64,000 nt of DNA from Epiperipatus broadwayi (taxonomy: Eukaryota; Onychophora; Udeonychophora; Euonychophora; Peripatidae), in assembly GCA_028023455.1 (NCBI GenBank), contig JAQFVV010000018.1, forward strand, positions 10,684,771 to 10,748,770, read 5' to 3'. Shown here piece after piece: positions 1 through 10,975 of the stretch. The notes beneath the pieces were generated by a model that saw only the letters and a list, made by a program, of their open reading frames with translations, made no database searches and was not told where the DNA came from. The position numbers were made by a program, and so were the translations under genes. The first letter of the stretch is position 1, and each line of letters opens with the position of its first letter.

Positions 1-302
1 ATGAAAAATGCTTAGGTGTGTTTTAAATGTTTTTCCAACTGACTAATTTCTTTTTTTTCTTTTATATATGGTTGGTTCCAGTTTGTCATTTTTTTAAAAA
101 AAGAATTTTCTTTTACAGACACACATTATCATACTCAGAGAAATTAAATCGTGAGAACTGGCTATATGTAATTGCTGTTCCCTCGCTGAATATTCCATCA
201 ACTTTCACGAGACAAACAATTAGCCCTTTCAGAATAATTGTTCTACACTTGCAGCACCGCAGTGAGTTCACTGATAGTAACCCAATGTAATATACAAATA
301 CC
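1..302. other. AT-rich sequence, nothing recognised
   Basis: Plain AT-rich sequence with poly-T runs. The short open frame at 27-290 has no recognisable domain and is probably a chance opening. Confidence 0.6.
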
Positions 303-455
303 TTTCTATATAAATATCAAACTTAAGAGTGATTAGTCTTAAAAATTGAGCATTTAAACATTACAATAAATTTAGCCTATTGCAGAATTGAAGATAACTG
401 CAATTTATTGTTTTAAGTATTAATTAATAATTGATGTATTTATAAACCAAATTTG
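303..455 (+). repeat. Left arm of an interrupted inverted repeat
   Basis: Read as reverse complement, the stretch at about 5815-6001 matches this arm along most of its length, including the block TTTAGCCTATTGCAGAATTGAA here against TAGCCTAAAGCAGAATTGAA there and a shared ATAAACCAAAT block. The arms now lie about 5.4 kb apart because family A copy 1 and a Ty3/Gypsy element sit between them. The family is not one I can name. Confidence 0.6.
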
Positions 456-563
456 CATTTTGCTAAACTCCTAATATAATTACTTTCAAACCCAGTCAAT
501 TAATTCAGAGGAAATAAACTCTTCATCACTTGATTGCCATTATTTATGCTTACACAAGCTATT

Positions 564-857
564 TTCACAGAGGCATAACTCTCCATACAGAAGCACCACT
601 CAGTGCAAGCCAGAGTAATCAATGGATAGAGGAAGGTTTGTGCATAAATCCACATCTAGTAGCTATTAATTTCAATATCCCCAGACTAGTCTCTAGCTTA
701 TGGGTTTCATCAGTGAGGACCCTTGGATCTAAGAGCACTGCACCTAGGTAGTAGGCATTAGATATGGATTTATACACAAACCTTTCTGCATCTATTGATT
801 ACTCTGACTTGTACTGAGTGGCGCTATAGTATGGAGAGTTTTTGCTTCTGTGAAATA
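564..857. repeat. Foldback element, family A copy 1
   Basis: Two arms of about 95 bp (about 564-665 and 751-857) are imperfect reverse complements. The outer ends read TTCACAGAGGC...AACTCTCCATAC on the left and the complement on the right. The short centre (CCCCAGACTAGT..., CATCAGTGAGGACCCTTGGATC) recurs in copies 2, 3 and 4. There is no coding capacity. It is best described as a non-autonomous foldback repeat. The mechanism of spread is unknown. Confidence 0.75.
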
Positions 858-984
858 AACTCTTATCAACTTTGACATCACATTAAAATAATTGGTGAAT
901 TGATCAGCTGGCTTGAATTAATTAATCTTTATTAAAAAGTTATTGTTATGGATCAAATTATCTCTTCCTCCTATTAAGGAAGGA

Positions 985-1620
985 GATCTAGCTATAACTT
1001 TGCAGTCCATTTGGAGGTAAATCAAAATATCACTTAAATAATAATCTAAATTAATACATTGTACAGGCTTAAACCTGCATTTATATATGTAATATATGCG
1101 GGATTCGAATTCAGACTTTCACACGACCCACTAATCTCAGTGCCATCTCATATTGCTGACCCATTTGATCACACACATGTTAAAAAGATAAATAATTACC
1201 AATATACATATTTCATGCTAAACCAGCAATCATCATCTAGCTAGATTACTATCTCCATACATATATACAATCAGTGCTCAGCTTTATTTTAAGATATTTA
1301 ATCTTCATACTCCAATGGATAGGCACAAAGCATTCCAACCCACAACTTTTCAGCCTTTCATTTCATTTCATTGAAAATCTGATGATGGAATTATCAGAGA
1401 TGAATGTTAATATGCACATTATCCACAAAATTGTTAAAGCAGTGAGGCAAGTTCACGTTGACTGAAAACTACTAAATATAAACCTGTCATGAGGCAAGCT
1501 GCCATAGCCCAGCTGGAAGTGCTAAACATACATAGAAGGCCACCTTGCTTCAATAATTACATGACAATTTGATGCTACAGCAGAAGTTTTATGCAAAACG
1601 TATTGTAAAAATATATAGTA
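985..1620 (+). repeat. 5' LTR of the Gypsy fossil (approximate)
   Basis: Two blocks align with the 3' LTR. The segment near 990-1030 (GCTATAACTTTGCAGTCCATTT) matches about 5425-5465. The segment 1415-1615 (GCACATTATCCACA, CCTGTCATGAGGCAA, ATGACAATTTGATGCT) matches about 5497-5715. Between them the 5' LTR has roughly 380 bp that the 3' LTR lacks, either an insertion here or a deletion there. Confidence 0.65.
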
Positions 1621-1639
1621 TATTCAGACAGTTTTGCTC

Positions 1640-2470
1640 TCAAGAGCTCAACAGATTCACAGAACTTTTCTTCCCCATAACTGGGAAAAGTTTCAAAATT
1701 GCTCAAATTAATTAATTGGAAGAGTTCAATCCAGATTATCTGGAAGATTGATCAGTCTACAGAAATCAAATGCTTTTTTTGCATTCAGACTAATCAAATT
1801 TAAAAACCTGACTTAACCCTCATAATGATGCACAGACTTATGATATCTTATTTGCATAAGCTGCTCTGGTGCTTCTGGCTGAACTAGATTTTGACAAAGG
1901 GCTATCTCCACTGTCAGCATTTTTCTGTCTAAAATCTTTAATGGTAATGCAGGAATACTACTTCAATATCTGAACTCAAGAGGAGAAAGAGGAAATGAGA
2001 GATTTTGCCACTAAGTTCAGGAAGCATGCATTTAGCTGTGAGTTTAGTGATATCTTAAATAAAATGCTAAAGGATCATTATATTTGCAGAATACATGATC
2101 ACAGGCTCAGGATCAAATTTACAAGCAACTCTACTTGAATCTATAGAGATTCAGATTGCTGCATTAAACAAAGATAGTCATAGCATTAAATCTGTGGATT
2201 GGAAAACTTAACTGTCTAAAAACATCTCCAGTCAAAATGAACTTAAGAGATCTATTACAAATGATAATGTTGGAAGGGTTTGTTATAGATGTGACAAACA
2301 AAACACACACCAAATACAATGTGCAGATATTGTAAGCATGTTGGTTACATAGAAGCTGCTTGTTCTAAAAAGAAAAGCAAATTGCTCAGAAAAGAATGGA
2401 AGAGAACCAGAAAGACATTTGAAAATCAAATAAAATCAATGCCTATATAAAGAATGTGAGAGGAATTGAT
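1640..2470 (+). pseudogene. Gag remnant with zinc knuckles
   Basis: The clearest part is at 2281-2362. One frame gives a first knuckle beginning CYRCDKQNTH and ending in Cys. After a one-base frame change, the sequence YCKHVGYIEAAC follows as a second CCHC knuckle. Paired knuckles of this kind are typical of nucleocapsid regions in Mag-like Gypsy elements, where they bind the element RNA. The sequence upstream (about 1640-2280) looks like degraded gag but has no diagnostic motif. Stops and frame changes are frequent, so no protein is made. The assignment depends on the knuckles and on position between the LTR and the reverse transcriptase. Confidence 0.6.
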
Positions 2471-2899
2471 TCAGCCTTCAAATGCAGAATTATAATTAAT
2501 ATTATGCCAATAACAATGGAACTGTATTCTGGACTGATGTGGGCTATTATTAATTTAAAAAAATAAAAATAAATGTCAGTTGCAAACTAGCAGTAAAACA
2601 ATCACTGATTATCATGGCAATCAAATTCCTTTTTGAGGGTAAAAGTTATTATGCAAAAAAAAAGTGTATATTTGAACATCTAGTTGTTTCAGTAGATGAA
2701 CATAGTGATAGTCAATGTGAACTAGCTCACACATGTAGGCAAATTAAAAAGTGACTAGTGTTTGATAAAACCTTAGGCCTGCATTTAGGATACATCTTTT
2801 GCTTACCATTAAATAAAAGTGTCAAACTAATAAGTTGTCATTGTAAACTACTACCATTAGTGTTGAAAACTAAAGTGAAAGCTGGGAATAAGAGGTGGC

Positions 2900-3970
2900 C
2901 ACAGTCATCACTTATCCCATAACCTCAATGGAATGGGCTATCCCAATTGACCAATCATCAAACAAAGTTCAAATCTGTGATGATTATTGATGTACAGTTA
3001 ACAGAGAACTGGGGCAGTTGATAATTATTCACCACCATCAGTTAAACAGATCTTATCCACACTGTCAAATATAAGGGTCTTCACTAGAATTGACCTAAAT
3101 ATGAATGCTTGCAAATGCCAATTGGTATCCAGTCTCCAAAGGGGTGTCAGTAATCATTCACAAAGCTTTATTCAGAATGAATCATTGCCTTTTAGGATTT
3201 TGTTTGCCTCAGATATATTCCAGAGAGTTGTCAATCAATTTGCTGCTGGAATATCTGGAGTACTACCATAGTTTGGTGATTTTTTATGGATGACTAAGAT
3301 TATTGACCTCAGCATCAAAATAAACTTAGACAAATGCATTTTTGATGCTAAAGAACTTGAATTTCTGGAATATAGTATAGATTCAGGTTACATTCATCCA
3401 ACATAAAAAAAAAAGCTCATAGCAATTAAAGAGGTAAAGATTCCTATGAAAAAAAATGAAATTTCCAATCTTTTTTGGGCCTCATCAATTATAATAACAG
3501 CTTTCTACATCATAAAACAAGCTTCTGAACCGTTTATATTGACTATTGGACAAAAATGCAGAATGGAGTTTTGTGATAGAGTTTTCATGAATCTGATATC
3601 AGACTCAATAGTATTGTAAACTTTGACTCTGAAAGAGTGCTGGTACTAATTTGTGATGCATTACCAGTGAAAACAGGTGCTGAATAGTTTCACAAAAATA
3701 GTACTGGGACACATTCCCCCAATTACATTTGTATCAATATCTCCTAAATGTTGAGAAAAAAACTATGCTCAGACTGAGACTTCAGCTTTGATCACTGGCA
3801 TTAAAAATTTTCATGACTATTTTATTGCTGATCATTCATAATACAGACTAATCATAAATCATTATTGGGAATTTTTACATCTGATAAAAGAATCTCTCAG
3901 CATGCCTCATCATAAATTTTGAGTGTTTCAATTTTTTATTAGGCTATGCGTTTAAACTGGAATACATTGA
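2900..3970 (+). pseudogene. Reverse transcriptase and RNase H remnant (Gypsy)
   Basis: Near 3040-3130 one frame reads like the palm segment (PSVKQILSTL, then FTRIDLN). The opening at 3105-3293 contains a decayed match to the block leading up to the catalytic loop: a Phe-rich segment, IYSREL, LLEYLEYYHSLVIFYG. The catalytic Asp pair itself is not preserved in frame. At 3850-3960 a run resembling the RNase H end (NHYWEFLHLIKESLSMPHHKF) marks the DHK...L motif region of Gypsy pol. The order and spacing fit Ty3/Gypsy. Multiple stops make it a fossil. Confidence 0.6.
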
Positions 3971-4019
3971 GGAAAAATAAATTCCCCATGTAGAAGTCTT
4001 TAATAAATTATTGCAGAGC

Positions 4020-4910
4020 TTGCAAACAATGTAATTTAAAGAAGTCAATCAATTAATATGATAGATTTTTTTTAAGTGTCATAGCATTGGCTGGGATGCG
4101 AACCCACAACCCGGGTAACTGCCTGCAAGTGCAAGGCAGTCGCGCTGACCTATTGACCACCAATGCAAGACTATTAATATGATAGATTTGGCATCAAATA
4201 CACCTGTTATCAGCAAATAGATTGCACAATGAATTTCTGGCAACCCTGGATTTCATAGATTACTGAAATGGATCCAACAGAATTAGTCAAACAAAAAAAA
4301 CTTAAAAAGCTATATCTAGTCCATTGAACTCAGAAACAAGAGCCCTCAGTTGAGAATAACTGCATTTACTGGACAATCAAGAGATGTGATTCTACCAGGC
4401 AAGTAATTCTAAGTGCTTAAGATTTTGCATAATGGCCAAAAATGAAAATTTTAATTAAATTTTATGTCTGTTGGCTTAGTTTGAACTCTGACATTAAATC
4501 TAAGATCCATCATTACTAGCATTAAAAATAAATCAAAATATACCAGCAATTATTTTTTTTAAACTGGTCAGTAACCAGCACACTGGCCTAAGGAGGTGCA
4601 AACTCTTAGTAATAGATTGATGGAGGTAATGGAAGTATCACCACTTCAATCCATAACAACTATTGAGGTTCTTGGCAGGCTATTTTCTAGCCATGGCGTA
4701 TCCAAAACTATAATATCAAATAATGGCACAACATTTACACTATGTCTATTTAAACAATTTTGTACAAACAATAGCATTAAATATGTGTTCACCACCATTA
4801 CATCTGAAAGCAATAGACAGATTGAGTGACTTGTTTAAGAGACACTGGAATGCCTGCATTTCCAGAATGCTATTAGTGCAGCATTCTACACCATGTAGTT
4901 ACAGGAAAAG
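4020..4910 (+). pseudogene. Integrase remnant (Gypsy), split by a SINE
   Basis: Before the SINE, about 4010-4050 reads YCRACKQC, matching the Cys pair of the HHCC zinc-binding end of integrase. After it, 4596-4829 is open and reads like the catalytic core: MEVMEVSPLQS, IEVLGRLFSSHGVSKTIISNNGTTF, then NSIKYVF. In the family the second block normally carries an invariant catalytic Asp (S-D-N-G). Here it is Asn, so the site is lost. The region is interrupted at 4069-4172 by the SINE and by stops on both sides. Confidence 0.7.
4069..4172 (-). mobile_element. tRNA-derived SINE, copy 1
   Basis: Read on the minus strand, a tRNA-like head has an A-box-like GGTCAATAGGTCAGCG and a B-box GGGTTCGCATCCC. 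A short tail CTATGACAC and an A-run follow. Its insertion is fixed by a perfect 17-bp TSD, ATTAATATGATAGATTT, at 4052-4068 and 4173-4189. The head folds around GCATTGG...CCAATGC as an acceptor stem. The anticodon arm is not standard, so I do not assign an amino acid. It sits inside the Gypsy integrase and is therefore younger than that element. Confidence 0.85.
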
Positions 4911-5022
4911 TGACAGATAAACAAAGCAGGACTCAGAACTATCCAGTCAGTTCTTAAGCCTAATTGTTTTAATGAAAAAATTGAAAATAGAAATACTAAA
5001 GTGCAAATAAGCAATATGTTGC

Positions 5023-5340
5023 ATGTATAATGAATCCACCAAATTGGTTCTAATTAAGATAAAAGGATACCATATTCAAACAGTGGATGGACAGCAAGAT
5101 CACAGGCACAGTGACTATATAAGATTGAACTATGGATTACTAGCCAGAAGTCATGAGTCTGTAAGATTCAAAGACAGTAGACTTGTTAATGAAAACATTA
5201 GACATGTAAATGAAGACATGAGATCTACTGATAAAGACCCTGAACCTGATGATAATAAAACCAGACTTGAAGATCCAGGAAATCTCAGAGACTACATTCT
5301 TCGATCTAATTTTAGACAGAAGAAATGGTTTTATTTATAG
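5023..5340 (+). pseudogene. C-terminal end of Gypsy pol
   Basis: A 105-codon open frame. Residues of about 15-35 (GYHIQTVDGQQDHRHSDYIR) resemble the small beta-barrel tail of Gypsy integrases, which reads G..Y.V.TDDGR.WRRHIDQLR in the family. A charged linker follows and ends in LRSNFRQKKW, like the basic tail that closes many pol proteins. The start is internal to pol, so the ATG at 5023 is probably not a real start. It lies just upstream of the 3' LTR, where pol should end. Confidence 0.55.
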
Positions 5341-5417
5341 ATAGATAAAATATTGCTAATGGCAGAAACAAGTCAATAAGTGAAGATGCTCAGTGAATCT
5401 GATTGTTTCCATTAACC

Positions 5418-5720
5418 TGGCTATAACTTGGCAGTTCATTTTGAGGTAAAATCAGACCATAACAAATAATTGTTAGCACTGAAAGGCAGTGCACACATTA
5501 TCCACACTATTTTTAAAGCAATGATACAAATCCTTGTTGAACTAAAAGTTGCTAGATATCGAACCTGACATGAGACAAACTGTTGTGGTACAGCTGAAAG
5601 AGCTACCATAAGAGGGGAAACTGAAGTCCCTCACTGCAATAGCTGCATGACAATCAGATGCTGTACATAGATAACATATCAAGTGAATGGTTTAGCAGAT
5701 ATTTTATGTAAAATGCAAAT
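5418..5720 (+). repeat. 3' LTR of the Gypsy fossil (approximate)
   Basis: Matches the 5' LTR in two blocks (GCTATAACTTGGCAGTTCATTT near 5425; GCACACATTATCCACAC through GCATGACAATCAGATGCTG). The two LTRs are clearly diverged, so the insertion is old. Confidence 0.65.
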
Positions 5721-5814
5721 ATATGTTGTATATATATTTAATAAATATATATCTGTATTTGTATGAGTCTGTGTTTATTGTGACTTTATATAGCACAACA
5801 GTTATTAATTTATA

Positions 5815-6001
5815 TTATCAATTTACTAATATATACATTTGGTTTATAAAATAGTGGTTTCTTAATTAATATTTAAGGTAATAATTTAGTTGTTTTTCAA
5901 TTCTGCTTTAGGCTAATACATTATAATGTTTAAATAATATTTAAGAAATCCATGAACTGAATATATCATATTTTAAAATCTAATCAGTTTTAAATTTGAT
6001 A
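5815..6001 (-). repeat. Right arm of the interrupted inverted repeat
   Basis: Reverse-complement partner of 303-455, with matching blocks around ATAAACCAAAT, TTAGCCTAAAGCAGAATTG and CTGATTAGATTTTAAAA. Together the arms show that the Gypsy element landed inside or beside an older foldback. Confidence 0.6.
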
Positions 6002-6282
6002 TGTATCTAGATAAATCTTTGTATATTATATTATGGTACTACCATTGAGATTGAAGCCAACTGTAAAATGGCGTTGCAATCCATGAAACAATTGTCCTGC
6101 AAAAAGTTCTTATTTTAGTATGACAATAAAGTTGATAAGAATTTATTATTGTCGAAATTATGAATGATTCAACTTAAAACTTTGTTAATAAGTAATTAAT
6201 TTATACATATATATATATATATATAATGTGCTATAAACTTGCAAATTTGATTGGTTACACACATACATATATATACACACAT
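6002..6282. other. AT-rich flank with a (TA)n tract
   Basis: Contains a (TA)n run at about 6205-6226 and a short (CA)/(TA) stretch before the RTE insertion. Nothing else recognised. Confidence 0.6.
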
Positions 6283-6292
6283 ATCATTAAAA

Positions 6293-9200
6293 GGCTGCAG
6301 AAAGGAGTTTGCTATTAACTGAAAGGAGACCCTTTGATTCCTCTTGGAGGCCTTAAAGGAACCGAGCAGGGCAAATTCCTAATGTCCACTCCATACGTTG
6401 TCGTTGCAGCTGTTATTACTATGTGATTATTCATATAGTATACGAACATGGATGGACTACTCACCAACACGCATTAGCCAGCATGGTGAGTTTATTGGCT
6501 TTTTACCTCTGAGTTTAAGATCAAGAAACACCATGGTCTTTCTTCTCAGTGCCTGATAAGGCAGAATGAATGTTTGTGTAAATGATAAATATTTTTCCAA
6601 TACATATATACAATTATGACAGACAAAAATAAAGCATGGCTCTTATTCTCAGGAGGCTGTAAAGTCACCAACCAAGGCAGCGGTTGGTGGCCGAAGGTGG
6701 AGGATGCTAAGAATCCCCTGATTGTGGACCCAGGCTGCCATTTGATGACAACTTTTTATTTAGGTACTTACAACTGCAGATAACTTTCAAGTGAAGGAAG
6801 ATTGCAAGAATTAGAAGAAGAACTGTCTTATATTAAATGGGACATTATTGGACTTTGTGAAGTTAGAAGAAAAGGAGAAGAAACAATTGATTTAAAAAGT
6901 GGACATATACTCTATTATAAAGGCACACATATTGGAAATACAAGTGGAGTAGGATTCATTATAAATAAAAAGTGGAAAAACAATATTGTGGAGATTGATG
7001 GTGTATCGAACAGAGTGGCAAGATTAGTTATACAACTTAATAGCAGATACCAAATGCAGATAATTCAGGTTTATGCCCCAACAAGTTCTCATAGTGATGA
7101 AGTAGTAGAAGATTTTTATATGGATGTACAAAAGGCTTTTGATCAGAGTAAACAACATTTTAAAATTGTTATGGGAGACTTTAATGCTAGAATTGGTAGA
7201 CAAATGAAAGATGAAATTGTTGTAGGTAATTTTGGTTATGGTAATAGAAATGAGAGAGGACATAGACTTGTGGAGTTTGCAGAAAAAGAAAAACTTTATA
7301 TTATGAATTCATTTTTTGAGAAAAATGTTAAAAGGAAATGGACATGGAAGCATCCAAATGAAGGTACAGCAGAATTGGATTATATTTTGACTAACAGAAA
7401 ATACATATTTCAAGATTGTAATGTTCTTAATAAATTTAACACAGGAAGTGATCATCGATTAGTAAGATGTAAGTTACGTGTTAATGTAAAACTAGAAAGA
7501 CAAAAATTATTAAGAAAAACAATATTTACAGTTGATATTCCTAATCTTCAGAAACATTCTAATGAATTTAAATTAGAACTTACAAATAGGTTTCAAGTGT
7601 TAGGAGATTTTGAACATGATACAGATTTGAATGAAATTAATATGAAAATAACTGATACACTTTTAAAAACTGCAACAAACATAGCTGGTAGAAAAAAGCA
7701 GCAATTGACTAATAAAATTTCTACTGAGACTAGAGAATTTATGAAGAAAAGAAGGAATATGAAGATATACAAAAATGATGTATTAAAAAGAATTGAATAT
7801 CTCGAATTTTGTAAAATGGTACGGAAAAGAGTTGAAAATGATATAAGAAAGTATAACTGTGAAATAGTAAGGAAAGCTGTAGAAGAAAATAAAAGTCTCA
7901 AAAATGTTAAACAACATTTTGGTATTGGTAGAAAATTTATATCTGCAATAAGAAAAAAAGATGGAATTATTACTAAAAAGAGAGATGACATAATGAAATT
8001 GGTAGAAGATTTTTATCAAGAATTATATAGTAATAAAGAACAAGTACCTCCTATATCTATTACATCTTCCGAATTGCCCAGAATCTTAAATGAAGAAGTG
8101 AGACATGCAATTAAGTGTATGAAGAAAGAAAAGGCTCCAGGAAATGATGGAATTATAATTGATATATTAAAAGAAGCAGGTGAAGAAATAGAAACAATTT
8201 TAGCAAAGTTATATACCCAATGTCTAAATGATAAAGATGTACCGGAAGATTGGAAGAATGCAGTAATAATATTAATATTTAAAAAAGGTGATAAAGAAGA
8301 TATTAGAAATTACAGACCTATCAGCCTTTTATCAGTTTTATATAAAATTTTTACCAAGATAATTACAATTCGTCTACAGAGACCTTTGGATTTCCACCAA
8401 CCAAGAGAACAAGCTGGATTTAAAAGTGGTTTTAGTACAATAGATCATATCCAGGTATTGAGAGAAGTCATAAAAAGGACAAACAAATATGAGTTGTCTT
8501 TATGTTTTGGATTTATAGATTATGAAAAGGCATTTGATTCTATACACATTTCTTCAGTGATTAAAGCATCGGATCATCAAGGTATAGATCCAGGATATTG
8601 TCATATTTTAAAGAATATTTATAAAAATGCAACAGCAACAATTAGATTACATAATGATACTGGAAAAATCAACATTGAGAAAGGTGTAAGACAAGGTGAC
8701 TCCATATCTCCAAAACTCTTTACAGCAGTGCTGCAAGAAGTATTTTATGGATTAAAATGGGAAACTAAAGGAGTGAAAGTAAATGGAGAGTATTTAAATC
8801 ATTTAGATTTCGCAGATGATGTAGTTGTTTTTGCAAATAATGCTTCAGAGCTGCAGGAAATGTTGCAGGAGTTAACAGATGAAAGTAGAAAAGTAGGACT
8901 AAAGATAAATGTAAAAAAGACTAAAGTAATGTTTAATCAATTGCTCAAAATATGAAAATAAAGATTGATTATGAAGAATTAGAAGAAGTTAACAGTTACA
9001 AATACCTTGGTCAGATTATTAATACAGATGGGAACATAATGAAGGAAATTAATCATAGAATTAAACTTGGTTGGAGTGCTTTTGGTAGAAATAACTTGAT
9101 ACTAAAAGGAAATATGCCTATGTGTTTGAAAAGGATGGTTTTCAACAAATGTGTTTTACCAGTTCTTACTTATGGATCTGAGACTTGGACACTTAATAGA

Positions 9201-9589
9201 AGAGCAATACAGAGACTTCAGACCACTCAAAGAAGTATGGAGAGGTGTATGTTGGGAGTAACAAGAAGAGATCGAAAGCGCAATGTATGGGTAAGACAAC
9301 AAACAGGTGTTACTGACCTTATTGAAAAAATTAAAAGATTGAAATGGAGTTGGGCTGGACATATTGCTAGAAGAGATGATAATAGATGGACAATTGAAAT
9401 TTTAAACTGGATTCCAAGAGATTGTAAAAGACCCAGAAAGAGACCACCTGTGAGATGGATGGATGAAATAAGAAAATGTGCAGGGGTGTTGTGGAGAAGA
9501 GAAGCTAAAGATCGGAGAAGATGGATTAAACTTGGAGAGACCTTCATCCTGCAATAGATTGATAATGGTTGATGATGATGATGATGATG
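6293..9589 (+). mobile_element. Nearly full-length RTE-clade LINE
   Basis: A non-LTR retrotransposon of about 3.3 kb. It has a 5' untranslated leader (6293-6744), one long endonuclease plus reverse transcriptase coding region, and a 3' end that runs into a short (GAT)n tail. That tail type is usual for RTE elements. A 10-bp TSD, ATCATTAAAA, lies at 6283-6292 and 9590-9599. The same leader, coding region and tail occur in an old minus-strand copy at 40990-44036, and the 3' end alone occurs at 18937-19065, so the family is repeated in this window. The copy has an early stop and a frameshift and is therefore inactive as it stands. Confidence 0.9.
6745..9557 (+). pseudogene. RTE endonuclease/reverse transcriptase, one stop and one frameshift
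   Basis: The in-frame ATG at 6745 gives about 12 codons ending TYNCR, the usual start of the RTE endonuclease, before a TAA at 6781-6783. The frame then stays open from 6784 to 8955. Endonuclease (APE type): GDFNAR near 7171, then ELDYIL and SDHRLVR near 7450. Reverse transcriptase: KKEKAPGNDGI near 8118, FIDYEKAFDS near 8509, VRQGDSISPKLF near 8686 and the catalytic FADD at 8809-8820. At about 8940-8955 the frame shifts by one base, and the thumb and C-terminal part continue at 8952-9557 (SYKYLGQIIN, TYGSETWTLNRRA, WAGHIARRDD). The product would nick DNA and prime reverse transcription at the target. The family is also the source of the host CFDP2-type domain. Confidence 0.9.
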
Positions 9590-9602
9590 ATCATTAAAAA
9601 CC

Positions 9603-9690
9603 AATCCCAATATCAATAACAATCGACAATTTCAAACTGTTGTCAAGGCAACCTTCTTTTAACAATAAAGGTGGAATCCCAACATATACA
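9603..9690 (+). repeat. Solo arm related to the 50.2 kb palindrome
   Basis: The block CAATTTCAAACTG, TTGTCAAGGCAACC, TTTAACAATAAAGGTGG matches the left end of the palindrome at 50166-50858. It begins right after the RTE TSD. No second arm is seen nearby. Confidence 0.6.
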
Positions 9691-10037
9691 TATATCTTAA
9701 CCCAATCTTTAAATATCTCTATGGAGTGCAAAAGTCATCTATAACAGTTCTTTAAAAAAAAAATGGAGGTCCTTATTTACCAGGCTTGCCAACTATTATA
9801 TTATGAGGACTAATAATTTTTCATTCTTTTTTAACTCTTTGGCATTCATTTTCTTATTAATATTGCAGACTTAGCATAGTTATCTAGGAGCCATATCTGT
9901 ACAGAAAATCCTAAGTTGATTGGAATCTAAAAAAAATTCAAATTTTATCCAGCATGGTATATGTATAATCTTACTTTGGCTGACGCAGATGACAGAGAAT
10001 GGTAAAGACTGAGAACAACTGATATATTATATATATA

Positions 10038-10860
10038 TATAAGCAAAGAGAACAAATCATTTTCTTCCCTTAAATTATGAATGAAAAGCACTCTAAATGT
10101 TGAATAAATATTAACAATAGAATGAATCACCTATTCTTGAAATTCTGATGTTTATAGGCATATCTTTTTCAATATTGTTTATAATTCAAAGTGACATTAA
10201 TTTATCAGTCAGGTGGAATATGGCATTTAAAAGTTACTAAACTCATAATTAATTATACAAAGCCAGAGACTTGCAAATTTTAAATTAATCATAGCTGTAA
10301 TGTATATGTAAACCAAGGGAATAAATCATATTTTCTCTGGGCTATGAATTAAAAGGATTCTAAATATTGAACAAAGAATTAAGAATAAAATGAATCAACT
10401 ATTCTTGGAGATCTGATGTTTATAAGCATACTTTTGGCAATATTGTTGATAATTCAGAATGAAATTAATTCATCAGCCAGATAAACATTAGAGCTTCAAA
10501 GTGATTCATTCTATTTTTAATCCTTTGTTCAACAGTTAAAGAGTTATATAATGTGGGGAAAGGATAATTTACTCTCTTTATTTACATATACATTGTTCTA
10601 TGTTTAATTTAACATTTGCCTCTAGCTTGTACAATTGATTACAAATTTAATAGTTTTCAAGTACCATATTCCTTCCATTTGGAAGATAAATTAATTTTAG
10701 TCTGAATTACTATCAATGTCGACACAGGTATGTTTATAAACATCAGAACTATAAAAATAGGTGATATATTTTATTCTTGATCTTTTTTTAGGTGTTTTTA
10801 ATTCATAGTCTGGTGGGAGAGTGATTTACTTCCTTTGTTTTCCTATAATTGAGTTATGTT
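10038..10860. repeat. Three-unit repeat block (two direct, one inverted)
   Basis: Unit 1 (about 10045-10220) and unit 2 (about 10312-10490) are direct repeats spaced by about 267 bp. They share GAATGAATCA, CTATTCTTG, CTGATGTTTATA and CAATATTGTTTATAATTCA blocks. Unit 3 (about 10735-10860) carries the same blocks inverted (TTTATAAACATCAGA, TAGGTGATATATTTTATTCTTG). The block fills the space between two (TA)n tracts and has no coding capacity. Confidence 0.65.
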
Positions 10861-10944
10861 TAATGAAAAGTTTATATATATATATATATATAATGTTTTC
10901 ACGGTTGGAAATAAACCGTGTATTATTTTGCATTACAGTATGAT

Positions 10945-10975
10945 ATTTCGATGGACTAGCAACCACTATTATCAA
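10945..10975 (-). ncRNA. Hammerhead-like motif, PLE 1 left arm
   Basis: On the minus strand the order is TTGATAA, a segment that can form a short GTGG/CCAT hairpin, then GAAAT. This is the layout of the hammerhead core (CUGANGA, helix II, GAAA), with C3 and G8 replaced by U and A. I could not place helices I and III or a cleavage site. Confidence 0.35.

Larger units (their letters stand above)
985..5720 (+). mobile_element. Decayed Ty3/Gypsy LTR retrotransposon
   Basis: Related terminal sequences (about 985-1620 and 5418-5720) flank remnants in the order zinc knuckle, reverse transcriptase, RNase H, integrase and a pol C-terminal tail, all on the + strand. That order (integrase after RNase H) is the Ty3/Gypsy order, and the short motifs resemble the invertebrate Mag/K02A2.6-like branch. 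Every domain is broken by stops and frameshifts, so the copy is inactive. A SINE is inserted in the integrase region. I did not find a convincing primer-binding site or a terminal TG...CA pair, so the exact ends are uncertain. Confidence 0.75.

Noticed and set aside
4081-4165. Native tRNA gene on the minus strand
   Set aside because: A TSD and A-run flank it and the anticodon arm is non-standard, so it is a SINE.
10148-10160. CTGATG in the three-unit repeat block as a hammerhead core
   Set aside because: No hairpin plus GAAA follows at the right distance.
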